Below are positions 36,022 to 48,600 of a DNA stretch of 64,000 nt, in pieces (position 1 is the first letter of the stretch; each line of letters opens with the position of its first letter). Origin of the DNA: Cycas panzhihuaensis (Eukaryota > Cycadophyta). A model generated the notes under the pieces. That model had not been told where the DNA came from and did no database searches. It saw nothing but the letters and a program-made list of their open reading frames with translations. The DNA lies in assembly GCA_023213395.1 (NCBI GenBank), contig CM041465.1, positions 169,391,741 to 169,455,740 of the forward strand, given 5' to 3'. A program made the position numbers and the translations under genes.

Positions 36022-36447
36022 TGCTAGATTATATAATGTAAACTTATGTTTTAATGTTATTATTTGAGTCATATGTCTTAAAAATTATTTAAGTGATTCT
36101 AAAGTTATAAACTTATGTTTAAAGTTAATTGACTTATGGATGGTCGTTGAAATACAGAACCGCATTCCAACAAACCTCCGTCCTATTTATTAGGTTCCTA
36201 GATTCATGGAATAAGTTCTAAGAATCTAGGAGGTTTGTCCTTATGCCTGAAACTAGGCTATTTTAGAGGTTAGTTATTGTATTATTTTTTATTCATTTAT
36301 TAATTCAATTTAGATTAGGAGGTGGTTTTTCTTCCCCAAAAGGGGTTTTCCACTTGTCAATCCTGTGTACATGTGCATTATCATTTTTCTATATTTTTCC
36401 TTTTATACCTATGATTTAATAATTATGTGCATGTGCCTATTCCATCA
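36022..36447 (+). repeat. copia-4 3' LTR (426 bp)
   Basis: TGCTAGATTATATAATGTAA...TATTCCATCA, followed by the second ATAAT. About 27 differences from the 5' copy. Confidence 0.96.
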
Positions 36448-37330
36448 ATAATGAATAAGCCATTATGTATGAATTTAAAGTAAACACAATGATCATACTC
36501 ACTTCTTTTGAAATTTTGGCTCTCCATGAAGGCATCAAACTTTTTGTACCATTGCCTGGGCGATTTCTTTAGGCCATACAATGATTTCCTAAACCTACAA
36601 ACAAGTATTTTCCTGCCATCCTATACAAACCCTTCTAGCTAATCCATATAACTCTCCTCATCTAAATCTCCATGTAGAAAAGATATTTTTACATCTAACT
36701 GCTCCAACTCCAAATCAAGAGAAGCTACTAATGCTAATAGCACTCGAATTGAAATAAGTTTAACAACTAGTGAAAAGATCTCATGAAAGTCAATACTTAC
36801 TTTTTGTGCAAAGCCTTTAGCCACCAGTCTTGCCCTGTATTTGTCAACCTTTCCATCAACATTTATTTTCATCTTAAAAACCCACCTGCAACTAACAATC
36901 TTCCTACCATGTGGAAGTTCTACCAAGTCCCATGAATTATTTTTCTTCAAAGCATCTATCTCTTCCTGCATAGCCCTCTTCCACTTCTCACTGTGGATAT
37001 TATCTACTGCTTCTTTATAACATGTAGGCTCACCATCATTAGAAACCAAAGTAATAGAAGTAGAAGGGATATACTTAGCATGAGTATGACTAACTCATGT
37101 AGATCTTCTAACTATTGGCAGAGGAGTGTCTATATACTCCTGTAAATCTGTTACAGATTTATTTTCAAAAAGATCTTCTTGCTCTTCTGATTCCAAATAT
37201 GGTTAGGTTTCAAACTTGACCTGTTGATGTTTAACTTTTTGCTCATGTTTTACTTCAACTTATATACTGTCTAATTTTATAAGGGAAGATTCATCAAATA
37301 TAACATCTCTATTAATGGTGATTTTGTGGG
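36448..37330 (-). pseudogene. copia-3 RT, N-terminal part
   Basis: Minus strand. The RT start is open at 37049-36639: WKRAMQEEIDALKKNNSWDL, SCRWVFKMKINVDGKVDKYR, LVAKGFAQK, QLDVKISFLHGDLDEESYM. After a stop, SLYGLKKSPRQWYKKF (~36590-36530) and YDHCVYFKF near 36490 continue to the insertion point. The catalytic YVDDM box is on the other side of copia-4 (28690). Upstream at 37330-37050 is the spacer between integrase and RT. Confidence 0.9.
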
Positions 37331-38220
37331 TAGTAGGATCCCATAACCTATATCCCTTCACACCATATTTATCACCATAACCAATAAAGATACATCTCTT
37401 AGATTTTGGGTCTAACTTTGAACGTTTACTTTTATTAGTCTAGGCATAAGCATCGCAACCAAAAACTCTCAAATTTGAATAATTACATGGATGTCCAGTC
37501 CATACCTCTTTAGGAATCTTACAATCTATTACAAATGATGGTAACCTATTTACTAGATAGCAAGTTGTTTAAATAGCTTCTACCCACAAGCCCTACTCCA
37601 CTCTAGCATTACTTAGCATGCTTCTTGCTCTTTCCAAGAGTGTCATATTCATGTACTCAATAATGCCATTTTGCTATAGAGTATAGCTAGTGGTCTTGTG
37701 TCTTTTGATCCCAGCTTCTTTGTAATAGTTCTCAAACTCCAAGGAGTTGAACTCACCCCCATTATCAGTTCTTAAATATTTGATTGACTTAGCAGTACTA
37801 ATCTCAACTAGAGCCTTGAACTGCTTAAACACACTGAAAGCTTCAGATTTCCTTTTCAAAAAATAGACCCATACCTTCATGGAGTAATCATCTATAAATG
37901 TGACAAAGTACAATGATCCTCCATAAGATATTTTAGGTGTTGGTCCCCACACATTTGAATGTATATAATCTAGAATACCTTTACTAGTGTGACTCCCTAC
38001 TTTAAACCTGAGTCTACACTATTTTCTAAAAATACAATGTTTACAGAAAGCCAAATATAAAAGTTATAAGTTAGGAAGTAATTTACGGTTTATCAACACC
38101 TTAAGTCCTCTCTCACTCATATGCCTAAGTCTCTAATGCCATAATTGAGCTAGATCTTCTGCAATCTTTGATGTTATAGCTACATCGCTGATATCTGTAC
38201 TTCCCACTAATATGTAAAGG
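37331..38220 (-). pseudogene. copia-3 integrase
   Basis: Minus strand. The zinc-finger region is around 38140-38030, with stops. The core is open at 37952-37674: WGPTPKISYGGSLYFVTFID, DYSMKVWVYFLKRKSEAF, and the second catalytic Asp in RTDNGGEF near 37775. The catalytic Glu region follows just below 37680 after a stop in the Gln-rich TPQQNG box. The C-terminal part continues toward 37330 (GYGDKYGVKGYRL-like, near 37370). Confidence 0.87.
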
Positions 38221-39398
38221 TTTCATTTCTTTAAGGCTTTCATAACAACCAAGGTGCCCTTTGATACCTTTAGGACTTCTTCATGACCTGTATGCTTAAA
38301 ACTACCTGAATCTAGTTCACTTAAGGAAATTAGATTTTTTTTCAAATTAGGTACATGTCTAACCCTAGTTAATATTCTTACCACCCCATCGAACATCTTA
38401 ATTCTAATGCTACCAATACCCATTGTCTTACAAGAAACTTCATTTCCCATAAGTACATTACCACCATCAAGAGGTTGGTATGATGAAAACCAACTCTTGT
38501 GTAAATACATATGGTGCGAAGCACCTGAATCTAATAACCAGTCATGGTGATAATGAGAAACATTACAAGCAACCAAGACATCATCATCCATACCTTGATT
38601 TGACTCCATCTGATTAGCCTCCTTGGTAGGATCTTCCTTTTTCTGGAACTCCTTCCTTTTGAAGTAATCCTTCTTGAGGTGACTTGTCTTATTATAGTGC
38701 CAACACTTGAGCTTACTCTTCTTGCTTTTTGACTTTGACCTTGATGTATCCCTGGAGATTTTTCCTCTATAAATTGTTCCAGCCCTTGCTGTCATGGCTT
38801 TTGGTATAGAGGTTTCAAGACTAGACTTCCTTTGCACTTCTTCCATCAACAAAGCACTCATAACAGAATCATTTTCTAATTCATCTGTAGTGCTAAAATT
38901 AATTGAGGTGACAATATTATCCCAGGATTCTAGTAATGAGCATAACAAGATAACAACCTTGTCCTCATCCTTAATTTTGACATTGATACTAGCCAATTGA
39001 CAAATAAGAGTATTGAAAATATTTAAATGGTCAGTAATTTTTGTACTTTCCTTCATCTGTAATGAGTATAACAGCCTCTTCAAGCAGATTCAATTTGTCA
39101 CTGATTTGGTCATATACAGGCCTTCCAACCGAGTCCATAATCCTGCTGCTGTCTCCTTTGCTGTGATGTTAAATAGAGCTTCATCTGCTAATCACAATCA
39201 TATTATACTAGGATCCTTTTTATCTAGATCATCCCATTCGTCATCATCCATCCATGTGGGTTCCCTCATTTTGCCTACAAGAGCTCCGTACAAACCTTAT
39301 TGTACAAGAACATCATACGCTTTCAACTTCCACAAATTGAAGTTATTCTTGCCATTAAATTTCTCCACCTCAAACTTTGCACTTGTCAGTTTTGTCAT
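38221..39398 (-). pseudogene. copia-3 gag and protease
   Basis: Likely start ATG at 39398-39396 (MTKLTSAKFEVEKFNGKNNF), 59 bases after the PBS. Stops near 39300 and 39115. It is then open for 286 codons from 39083 to 38226. The UBN2 gag domain (LKRLLYSLQMKESTKITDHL) is followed by a Lys/Ser-rich stretch and a zinc knuckle at 38705-38664 in which two Cys are Tyr (CWHYNKTSHLKKDY). The intact protease active site DSGA is at 38531-38520 (WLLDSGASHHMY). The knuckle changes fit two TGT-to-TAT transitions. Confidence 0.9.
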
Positions 39399-39456
39399 TT
39401 AATGTAGGAAAAGCTTACACTAAAACCTTCACAAACTCGCTACAAAAATAAAAGTG

Positions 39457-39468
39457 GCTCTGATACCA
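39457..39468 (-). other. copia-3 primer-binding site, initiator-Met type
   Basis: On the minus strand it reads TGGTATCAGAGC, two bases inside the 5' LTR (39471-40038). Confidence 0.94.
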
Positions 39469-39470
39469 CT

Positions 39471-40038
39471 TATTGAGAATACAAGGTCCCAACCCTTAAA
39501 CTGCCACCAAGATCTAAACTATTCTTGTAACTAGTTATAGAAATTAAAACTAAAGATTACATGTAAGTTCTTAAACCAAAGATAAAATAATAAACTAAAC
39601 AAGAAAGCTAAGCACATAAATACACCCAATATAACGTGGTAAAACCCTAGCAATGTGATAAGGAAACACCCACACAAGAAAGGTATCGATCTTTATTGTC
39701 ACATAATGGAGAAAATGTACATAATCTTGTAGCAAAGTGCTCATAGCAACAACAACTAGCTACCCAACTACTCACAGTACATTCAACACTATCAACATAA
39801 TGAAAAATGCCCTAAATCAGGCTACATGAGAGGGTCATACAAGACACAAATCTGGACTATAGAATCTAGGGTATTTTTATCAAATGACCCTAATTTTCTT
39901 TACAATTTAATATAGTTTCCAGTGCTATTTTTTCAGGTCGGGGGCTATCGCCCCTGAACCCCCTCTTAGTGAGGGGAAACTGTGCTACCAACATGCCAAA
40001 ATTTAAGCCTCCAACCATTTTTGTCACATTACCCAATA
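39471..40038 (-). repeat. copia-3 5' LTR (568 bp)
   Basis: In plus view TATTGAGAATAC...TTACCCAATA, so both terminal dinucleotides have undergone transitions (TG to TA, CA to TA). It is followed by the second TTGTG. Confidence 0.92.
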
Positions 40039-40043
40039 TTGTG

Positions 40044-40666
40044 GATGTAAGTATGAGGATAAAAAGCCAAAGATTTGAAACTAGGGGGTAATATATAAGT
40101 GTATATAAATGTTAAAGGAAAATGTAAGCAAATAAACCTATAAGAAAGTAATAAAGCACTAATTAATAGGTAAGCATACAAGAAAACATATGAGAGATTA
40201 ATACTATATAAAACAAATCAAAGGTAAGGTACTAACTAACTAAAATAATAGAAATAAAATTAATCTATATTATAGCAAGTGCCCCTAGAGGGACTAAACA
40301 ATATCTAATAAAAGGAACCCTTGGAATATGAGGTTATTGCTAGGGCATATGCACTTAAATGTAGTTGTTTCTTATGTGTCTAATCTAATGCATATACTCC
40401 ACCTAAGATGAGATGACATATTATAACCTAGATACTTAAGCAACCCTAAAATAATAGACTTGATCTAAAAATATAGAAAAGGACTAAATAGAGTATGAGA
40501 CTTGATGGAGTCAAGACTATAGTATATATCTACTTATGGATAAGATGGTGTAGACTTATCAATATAAAAGACCCATCTCACAACAAGTGTAAGGTGGCCT
40601 AATAGTATCTGCATATGACTCCAACAAACCTCAAGCTCTAAGAGGTGAAATATAAGAGGTCAGCAT
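40044..40666 (+). repeat. ~620-bp tandem repeat, unit 2
   Basis: Homologue of unit 1 (26479-27101), beginning right after the copia-3 TSD with GGATGTAAGTATGAGG. The end is fuzzy. No coding motif and no PPT or PBS, so it is not recognisable as an LTR. Confidence 0.62.
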
Positions 40667-43600
40667 TCACAATGGGATAAATGAAGTTCACTTAACTATT
40701 AACACCCTATATGTGAGTACATGGTGAAGATAGGCACCCTCCACTAGACCATTTAAATGCAAGTTATAGGATTCAATCTAATTAAAGGGATACGACCACT
40801 TCTCTTATATGATGATGGATCATGAGTAGAAAGGTAGTGGTTTCCACTCCTTAGTGGAAGAATGGCCTTATCCTAAAAGAGGACCGTAATAGGTAAGCAA
40901 CAAAACCTATAATACAACTAATTTGCTCTTTTAATTGAATGAAAATACATAATTAAAACTAGCCTAGAAAAAGTCTTTTGGCCCTACAGATTTGAGAACT
41001 TGAAATAAGTGTGAACTTCTACTTTGTTTGGTATTTGATGAGTGCACAATCATAAACACAATATAGATCGAAAATGAGATTGTGATTTCATTCTTCTCTT
41101 TTCTTTTGGTTATATTAAAGATCTTTTTCTTTTGTAAAAAGAAGTTAATTACATACAAAGTAAAAAGAGGATCAAGTAAGCATGATGGGCATATAAACAA
41201 GTGTTCTTTTTCTTTCTCTATTGAAATAAAATTTAGAACTAAAATTACACTTTCGAGCATTTTTATTTTAAAAAATGAAACCTACAAAAGCAAGGTTTAA
41301 AAGAGAATACCTAGAGTTTTGCTATAAATATGCTTATAAACCTTTTTTCTTAGAAACATAAAGATTTACTATGTAAGTTCACTAAAGGAGCATAAATCAA
41401 AGTTAAAAGCATGTATGAATTCATAATTTCTAAGGAAAATACAACATTTCTACTTTTTAAATCAACCTATGATTAAAAAAAAGTTTATGCTACAATTTCA
41501 AAATGCTGAAAAACAAGTCTAAAATGAACTTTTTAGAATCATAACTTTGGGAAACATTAGAAAATTTTGGATAGTGTTTCCATTGTGCAATAGGCACTAA
41601 TAATTATTAAAAGGAGTGGGGGAGTAAGAAGGGGTTTCCTAGTTGACTTCAATACCTCAAACCTACAAGAAATTAGGATAAAGTATTAGACCACATACCA
41701 TGGAATAAAACACTAAAAATTCATCAACTAAAAAGACTACAATTTAAAATGAGGATGGTAATTTGAAGCTAACAATAAGCTATAGTAAATAAAGCCTCAG
41801 AATTAGAGTGGTTTCCACTATATTTAGATCTTGATAGACACTACTTGGCCTTCTTTCTCCTTGCATGAAACTCCTAACTAAGAGAATAATGAAGAATATA
41901 ATGCATACCATACAATACATACCAAAGAAAAGCCAAGTGATAAAGCATTAAATAATTAAAAAACTAAAAATCAAACAAAAATTAGAAATGAAGAAGGAGT
42001 GCAAATAGTGTGGGGTTATTAATCTATCTCTTAATTAAAGAGGAATGTTCATGGTATGTAACTTCAATTATAGAGATCTCTAATAGTGAATTGACTCTAA
42101 TCTCCAAGCCAAAGGTAGAAGTCAACAAGCAAGTGTAAAGAGGCATCATAAGTTTACATAATTTTTGGTATCTTTATGATTATATAATACTATAAAATTT
42201 GGCATTCCATTTCATGAAATAATAAGAGTATTTATAAGAAAAGGAGAGTGTTAAGGCCCATGGTTTTAGGTCCATAGTTTGCTAGAAAACCATGGGACAA
42301 AACCATTGGTAAATAATATATAATTTTAGTACCAATTAATGCTAGAACATTAATTGGCCCATGGTTTTGAATTAAACCCTTAGGTATCCTATGGTTTTAA
42401 TGAAATTTAATGAATGACCTATAGTTAAATATCATAAATGCATAACCAATCATGGGTCAAAAAATGTTCAATGTAAGAATATTGATCTCATGAGGTTCTC
42501 AATAATATCACAAAGTTTGAAACTTTATGGTACCAGCATTAACTTTGCAATATCACTACAATCTTAGAAACAAAAATTTAAGTAAGATAAACATTTATTA
42601 GCTTGGGATGGTAAAAAATTAGGATAGGACATAGAAATATCTTAGTGGGATATAGGAAAATATGTAGAAAAATGAGAATTTTGATGATAAAAGCATATAA
42701 AGGAATAAGATATATAGGGAAACACCACAAACAATGGAAGAATAAGAGAAAGAAACATCTATAAAGATACTTAAAAATCTATTCTATAATCTATCAAGCT
42801 CAAGTGGACAACTTATTTTGATACTAACTATGGTCAAATTTAACATCAACTAAATACACATATACCCATTTGGTAAAACAACAAGTAAATGTTAGTACAT
42901 GCTTATAAAAAAGTAAAAAAACTGAATTAAAATGTAAGACAAGAACAACACACCTTCATTTACTTACTTGTTAAGATAATTATGGACTTTCTAGATTGTG
43001 AAAAACACTTACACCCTTAGCAACAAAACATCTTTAGATATAGGTTACAGTATGGTGAATGCTATCAATAATACTCTATTTAGACTATTCATGTGCCTAT
43101 TGAAATGATAGGGGAGGGTAGTTTGTCATAGTTTAGTGTCCTTAGTAGGTGTTTGAAAAATGTTACCCTTAATTTAAGCTCATCAACAAGGACTTCAAAG
43201 GTGTATTAAATAGGATAAATATTATCTCTATAGTCCAATACACCATAATGAGCTCAAAACCTATGATAAACCTTAAACAAATATGAGAAGGTCACTATAG
43301 TTTATCTTCTTTAGTGGTTGTTTTTAGAGTAATCCTAAGTATTTGAGATATTGTCTTACTAGCTAAAGGATTGGGCTTGGAAGATGAGGTTTTTATTCTA
43401 GTTTTGCCCCATTAATGAGTGCCCTTTAAAGGAGGAGTTATTTGAGATCATCTCAAAGCTAGTTTTAACCTTAGCCACAAGAGAGGTTACCTCAAATGCT
43501 AGAGGTGTGGACTTAGAAGTTAATGATGATCATTATAGATTAACCTCATTAGCCATTATTTTCAAAGGTAGGAGTTATATAGGTTTGTATTGGATCTAAG

Positions 43601-43839
43601 TTTTTAGTTTTTTAGTTATTTTTATGAAGTAACATAATAGGCAAAAGAGAAACTTAAATCAAACTCATTGAAAGAAAGTCTATACTAGGGATTATCCCTT
43701 TTGGAAAACTATAGTAGGAATGACATCTATAAACTAGATAATCATTTAGACTTATATTGGAGCTAGTTCTAGTTTAAACTCATAGTGGAGTAGGGTTTTT
43801 ATTTGGTTGCTTTATAATTTTTTAAATTATTTTTTTAGT

Positions 43840-43871
<32 letters not shown>

Positions 43872-45338
43872 CATTTTTATTATTTTTTAGAAAAGAAAAT
43901 ATATTGGGAAAAGAAAAGAAGCTAAAATGATATAACTAGGATAAGATCCAATTGAGGATGACACTTGGGAATTATAATATTTGGAAAGCCTTAGTAGGTT
44001 TAATATTCATATATTTACATGATAGTTTTAGCTCATGCTGGAGCATCAAGTAGTTTACCCTTATTTTAGCATAAGGGTTCAGTTTAGACTCAGAATGGAG
44101 CATCAAATAGTTTACTCTCATTTCAAAGACTTGATGAGAATTGATGAGGAAGTTAGCTCATAGGCTTAGCTTCATTTATAGGATCAAAAGTCCTTGGAGG
44201 GAATGCTAATTTATTGTGAGTGATGCTTAAGAATTAAAGCAACAAGTCGATCTATCTTTGTGTTTTATACTTATTGTATGTGTTCGATTATAATAGATAG
44301 GAACCATGATAAAAGTAACCTAGCTATATTAATAAGAGCATGCAATTGGGGATGACTAACTTGATAGACCTAGGTAAGATGGTAAACAACTAGTTGAGAG
44401 TTAGAAAGTAGGAAGATAGGACAAATATATTTAGTAGTATTATTAATTACTACAAGGAGGTAGATTCTAATAATGGTTAAGATATAGCCTATTTAGTTCT
44501 AAATGGTCCAAGATATAATAAAAGAGATAGGGTTCCTAAGGTTCCCTCCATTGATGTAGATTATTAATGCCATGTGAGAATGAAATAGTAATTTAGTGAT
44601 AACTTAATGAATATGGAAAAGAGGGTAGGAGTTAATCAATATGTCTAGGTTCTAAGTTTGAGGGCATAGATTTGGATACCAAATTAAGTTAAATATGGAC
44701 CCCATAAGTGGCTAGGTGTCACTATTATGACAAGTTTTTAAAATTTATTATTTTGTCCTTTAAAGTATAGAGCAAGTTTTAATCATGCTTGAGGCCACAA
44801 TGGACCCAAACAAGTAAATCTAAAGGTCCTAAATTACTCACATGTTTGGATTTAAATTACATATCATAAATGGGAACAACATCAACATACAACTTGTCCT
44901 AGATGCTAAGAAGGTGGTAAGAGATCTATACGCAAATATACAATATATTTTTTTGTATATATATATACTTTTTTATTTTTATAACTCCCCTTCTCTTTTT
45001 TTTGTTTGTGTTTATCTTTTTTATTTTTCTAGGGGAGCAATCATGCCAAATAATAGTATAGATGAGGGTCATAATAAACTAAAAGCATTGTTGAATTGGC
45101 TTTCTAGGTGATGTACCTAAACTATTTCCAAATAGACCTTAGAAGACAAGCTAGTTTTGGTTGTCATGCAACTTTCACTAGAACATAATGGGCACTATTT
45201 TTATTTGGGTTATAAAAAGGTGCTATAGTGATGAGTCAACTCATGGTAAACTAAGCCAAATAATAATGAAGCTATGGTTTAGCAAAGTCAATCTATAAGA
45301 ACTTGAAACTAAGGTTGTGAAAATCAAACTATTAGGAC
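40667..45338. other. Anonymous AT-rich interval, 4.7 kb
   Basis: No gene motif recognised on either strand. It contains a (TA)n tract near 43847-43871, a hairpin-forming repeat at 42257-42296, and a doubled phrase (GGAGCATCAAxTAGTTTAC) near 44039 and 44095 that suggests a short duplication. A short open stretch at 44842-45111 is rich in Phe/Tyr from T-rich DNA and is probably not coding. Confidence 0.5.
42257..42296. repeat. Perfect 11-bp inverted repeat (CCCATGGTTTT / AAAACCATGGG)
   Basis: Arms at 42257-42267 and 42286-42296, with an 18-base loop. A third copy of the left arm is at 42359-42369 and a near copy (CCTATGGTTTT) near 42390. Confidence 0.85.
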
Positions 45339-45349
45339 AACTTAGGTAG
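45339..45349. other. TSD of the LINE, left copy (AACTTAGGTAG)
   Basis: The 11-bp AACTTAGGTAG recurs at 51815-51825. Up to three more T may belong, but they merge with the poly-T. Confidence 0.92.
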
Positions 45350-45635
45350 TTTTTTTTTTGGTAAGGTAAAAAATAATATTAGAAGGGGTTTTTTGCTAGG
45401 TCCCCAAACCTTATACATCAAGGGCTAACTAGCCTAATAAAGATGACCATGATAAGCCCATGGTCTAGCTCACTCTAAGAATTCTCCATTCTCCTCCTAC
45501 CTGACACTGTTATGTCTAAAAGATTCTATTCTAGTTAGACTCAGAAGCTCCTCTGGGAAGTTCCTTTTCCATTCCCTGTTCCTTTTATTTGCCACTGCCC
45601 AATTTGCCAACCAATCCACCGCCTTGTTTCCTTCC

Positions 45636-48600
45636 CTATACGTGCGTTAGATCTGAATACTGTTTGGATCTTAATATATCTTGTGCGTCTCTAATGAGCT
45701 CCCCAATGCTCCATTCCAACTTCGTTTCCTCCTTTAGACTCTTGATCACTATCATCGAGTCACCTTCAATAATGACTTTCTGTTCCTCCATCTCCTCCAG
45801 CATAATCACAGCCTTATTCATAGCCCTCACCTCTGCTCCATGGTTCGATTGACAGCCATAATATTCAACAAATGCCCATATCACATTACCCGTATGATCC
45901 CTACACAACCCACCTCCCCCAACCTCCCCAGGATTCCCTTTAGCTGTACCATCAAAATTTATTTTAATCCTTGTTGCATTAGGTGGTATCCAAAGCATTT
46001 CCTTCCTTTTCTCAATCCTACCCCTCAGATGACCTATACCCTAACGATCTAGGGTGCTTTCCTCCCCCAAAGGAATTCTATCCTCCTTAGGGGGTTTTAA
46101 CATCTCTAGAATGCCTCTTTTGGTCATATCAAATAGCATCTCTTCCTCCAACTCCTTTCCTTAGAATATTCTCCTATTTCACTCCTTCCATATATTCCAA
46201 GTACCTACTGGAAGAATTAGCTTCCAAAATCTTACCAGCATTTTACTCTTAAAAGGGGATACCTAGGATATCCATTGATCCCTCAGGGACATGGAAGGAG
46301 CCCAGTCTAATCCCAATCTAGACCAGAAGCCGCTCCAAATCCCTCTCGAGTAGGGATAGTGTATACTCAAGTGGTCTACTGACTTAACCTCCTCCCTGCA
46401 TAACTCACATCTGTTCACCACATACATACCTCGCTTCTGTAGATTATCCATTGTTAGGATCTTATTTTGTAAACATAACCACCAAAAGATGACCACCTTT
46501 GGAATAAGCCCCAATTTCTAAACTCCAGCCATCATGTCATTCTTAGACCATCCTTCTCTCTTCGACAGGGACTTATATCCATCTTTAACTGAGTAGGCTC
46601 CTAAAGGTGACAAAGCCCAAACCAGGGAGTCCAAAGGTGTCCTCTTGGGAATATACTACTGATTTAATACCTCTTTTATTCTCTGAATTTCCTCTTCAAA
46701 TCCTTCCAGGTCTTCAAATGTTCTCCATTACCTGTTCTTACCCACACTTACCCAATAGTGCTTCACAAGTGTGCCATATATATCCTCATAGGCTCTTTGC
46801 AGATTATCAATATTTGGGAGCTCATCCATCCTTAAAGAACCACACCATTTATCTTTCCAAAATCTTATCCTTTCACCATCCCCTAATTTCCATCATAAGC
46901 CATTTCTCAGGATCATACGTGATGACCATAAAGTGTTCCAAATGGGAGATCCATTGACCTCACCTACCTCATCCTTTAGGAAATGCTTGCCCTCCATATA
47001 TTTTTTGGCTAATATTTCTCCCCATAAGGTTCCTTCCTCTTTAGCTAATCTCCATCCCACTTTAGCTAGGAGGACTTCATTTAGTAGTCCTAGTCTCCTT
47101 ACATTTAGCCTGCTTACCCACTTGGGTTTATAGACCTTCTCCCAAGACACCAAGTGAAATATGTCTTTGTCCTCAGACCCAGACCAAAGGAATCTCTTCA
47201 TTATGCCCTCGAGTACTGAAATGATCTTGGTTGGCATCTTGAATACTGACATTTAGAAAACTGGGATACTCTGAAGAGAGGCCATAACTAATTGGATCTT
47301 TCCTGCCCAACTAAGTATCGCTCCTTTCCAACCTACCAACTTCCTATTGAACCTCCTAACAATAGGATCCCATAGATTCTTACCCATCCTTCCCATGAAA
47401 AGAGGCATCCCCAAGTAAGAATCATGAAGATTTCTAGTGGGAATCTCCAAGATTCTGCTTATCCATCTTTGGAGCATCTCGAGGGTATTGATGAAGAAGA
47501 CAGAGCTCTTGTCCAAGTTGATTCTTTGATTTGAGGCCCTCTCATAGGCTTGGAGACCATGTTTTAGTGCTTGTGCCTTACCAAGGGAGGCCCTGCTCAA
47601 AAAAATATTATCGTCCACAAACTAGTGATGAATAATATTTTCTAAGTTGGAGGAAGGCTTCAGACCAGAGACCCACCCTAATCTCTTAGCTGCCTTGGTA
47701 GCCCTTCCTAACATTTCAGCCATTATGATAAAAAGGAACAGGGACAATAGATCTCCTTGCCTCAGTCCCCTATAACTGGGAAAAAAAGGAGTCGATCTAC
47801 CATTAATTAACATCGAAAAGGAAATACTAGAGATACAACATCTCATCCATCCCCTCCAAGCCTCCCCGAAGCCAAATGTCTTGAGGCATTCTAGTAGGCA
47901 GTCCTAGGCCACTTGATCGTAGGCTTTAGACATGTCTGTTTTTATAATCATCCCTGCTTCTTTCCTATGATAGGTCGAGTGTATTGTTTCGCGAATCATT
48001 ATTATCCCATCCATAATTTATCTGCCCATCACGAAACCATCCTGATTGGGTGAGATAATAAGCAGTAAGCATTCTCTAAGGCAGTTTGCCAGCACTTTAG
48101 CTAAAATCTTATATTTTACATTACATAAGCTTATCAGCCTAAAGTCCTCCATTGCTTCTACCCCTTCTTTCTTGGGAATCAAAACCAAAAAGGTGGCCTG
48201 CCATTCTTTCAAGATAGTTTTCCTTTGGAAGAACTCATTCAATGCTAAGATTAGGTCATCCTTTATAATGTCCTAATACTCCTGATAAAAACCTAGTGGA
48301 AATCCGTCTGACCTAGGGGCTTTATCCCTCCCTATTTTAAAGACGGCCTTCTCAACTTCATCCAATGATAACGATTATGTTAGTTTCCTATTTTGGGCAT
48401 CTCTCAGAACACTCAGAATATGTTGCATCAAATTTGCCCTTAATTCTAGATCTTGACAACCAGGTTCTGCTAGCAACTCTTTAAAATAATCCATTGCTAT
48501 ACCTCTTATCTGATCTTTAGTATCCTTCATGATACCATCTTTACCATGCATTTTACTTATTCTATTATAGGACATATGCTTCAATGTTAACAAGTGAAAG

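Larger units (their letters stand above)
28699..36447 (+). mobile_element. copia-4: complete Ty1/copia element with a very long leader
   Basis: 7749 bp, with 426-bp LTRs (28699-29124 and 36022-36447) and a perfect ATAAT TSD. The LTRs differ at about 27 of 426 positions (~6%), 24 of them transitions. Order: LTR, PBS, 2.6-kb leader, gag, protease, integrase, RT, RNase H, PPT, LTR. RT and RNase H are long and nearly open, but single-base deletions and about a dozen stops kill the polyprotein. It is younger than copia-3, which it interrupts. Confidence 0.96.
27102..40038 (-). mobile_element. copia-3: complete Ty1/copia element split by copia-4
   Basis: Two 568-bp LTRs (27102-27669 and 39471-40038) with a perfect TTGTG TSD. 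Without copia-4 and its TSD it is about 5.2 kb, the usual copia size. Minus-strand order: PBS 39468-39457, gag from 39398, protease, integrase, RT (interrupted), RNase H, PPT, LTR. The LTRs differ at about 65 of 568 positions by hand count (~11%), nearly all transitions. The gag (UBN2 type with EWDDLDKK) resembles the Tork/TNT1-like group, but that is a guess from memory of the family. Confidence 0.95.

Noticed and set aside
44842-45111. 89-codon open frame
   Set aside because: Much of it is Phe/Tyr/Leu from a T-rich run, with no motif. Treated as chance.
45589-46957. Plus-strand open frames of 70-116 codons in the LINE
   Set aside because: The minus strand shows RNase H and zf-RVT motifs in the correct order, so the plus-strand frames are mirror images.
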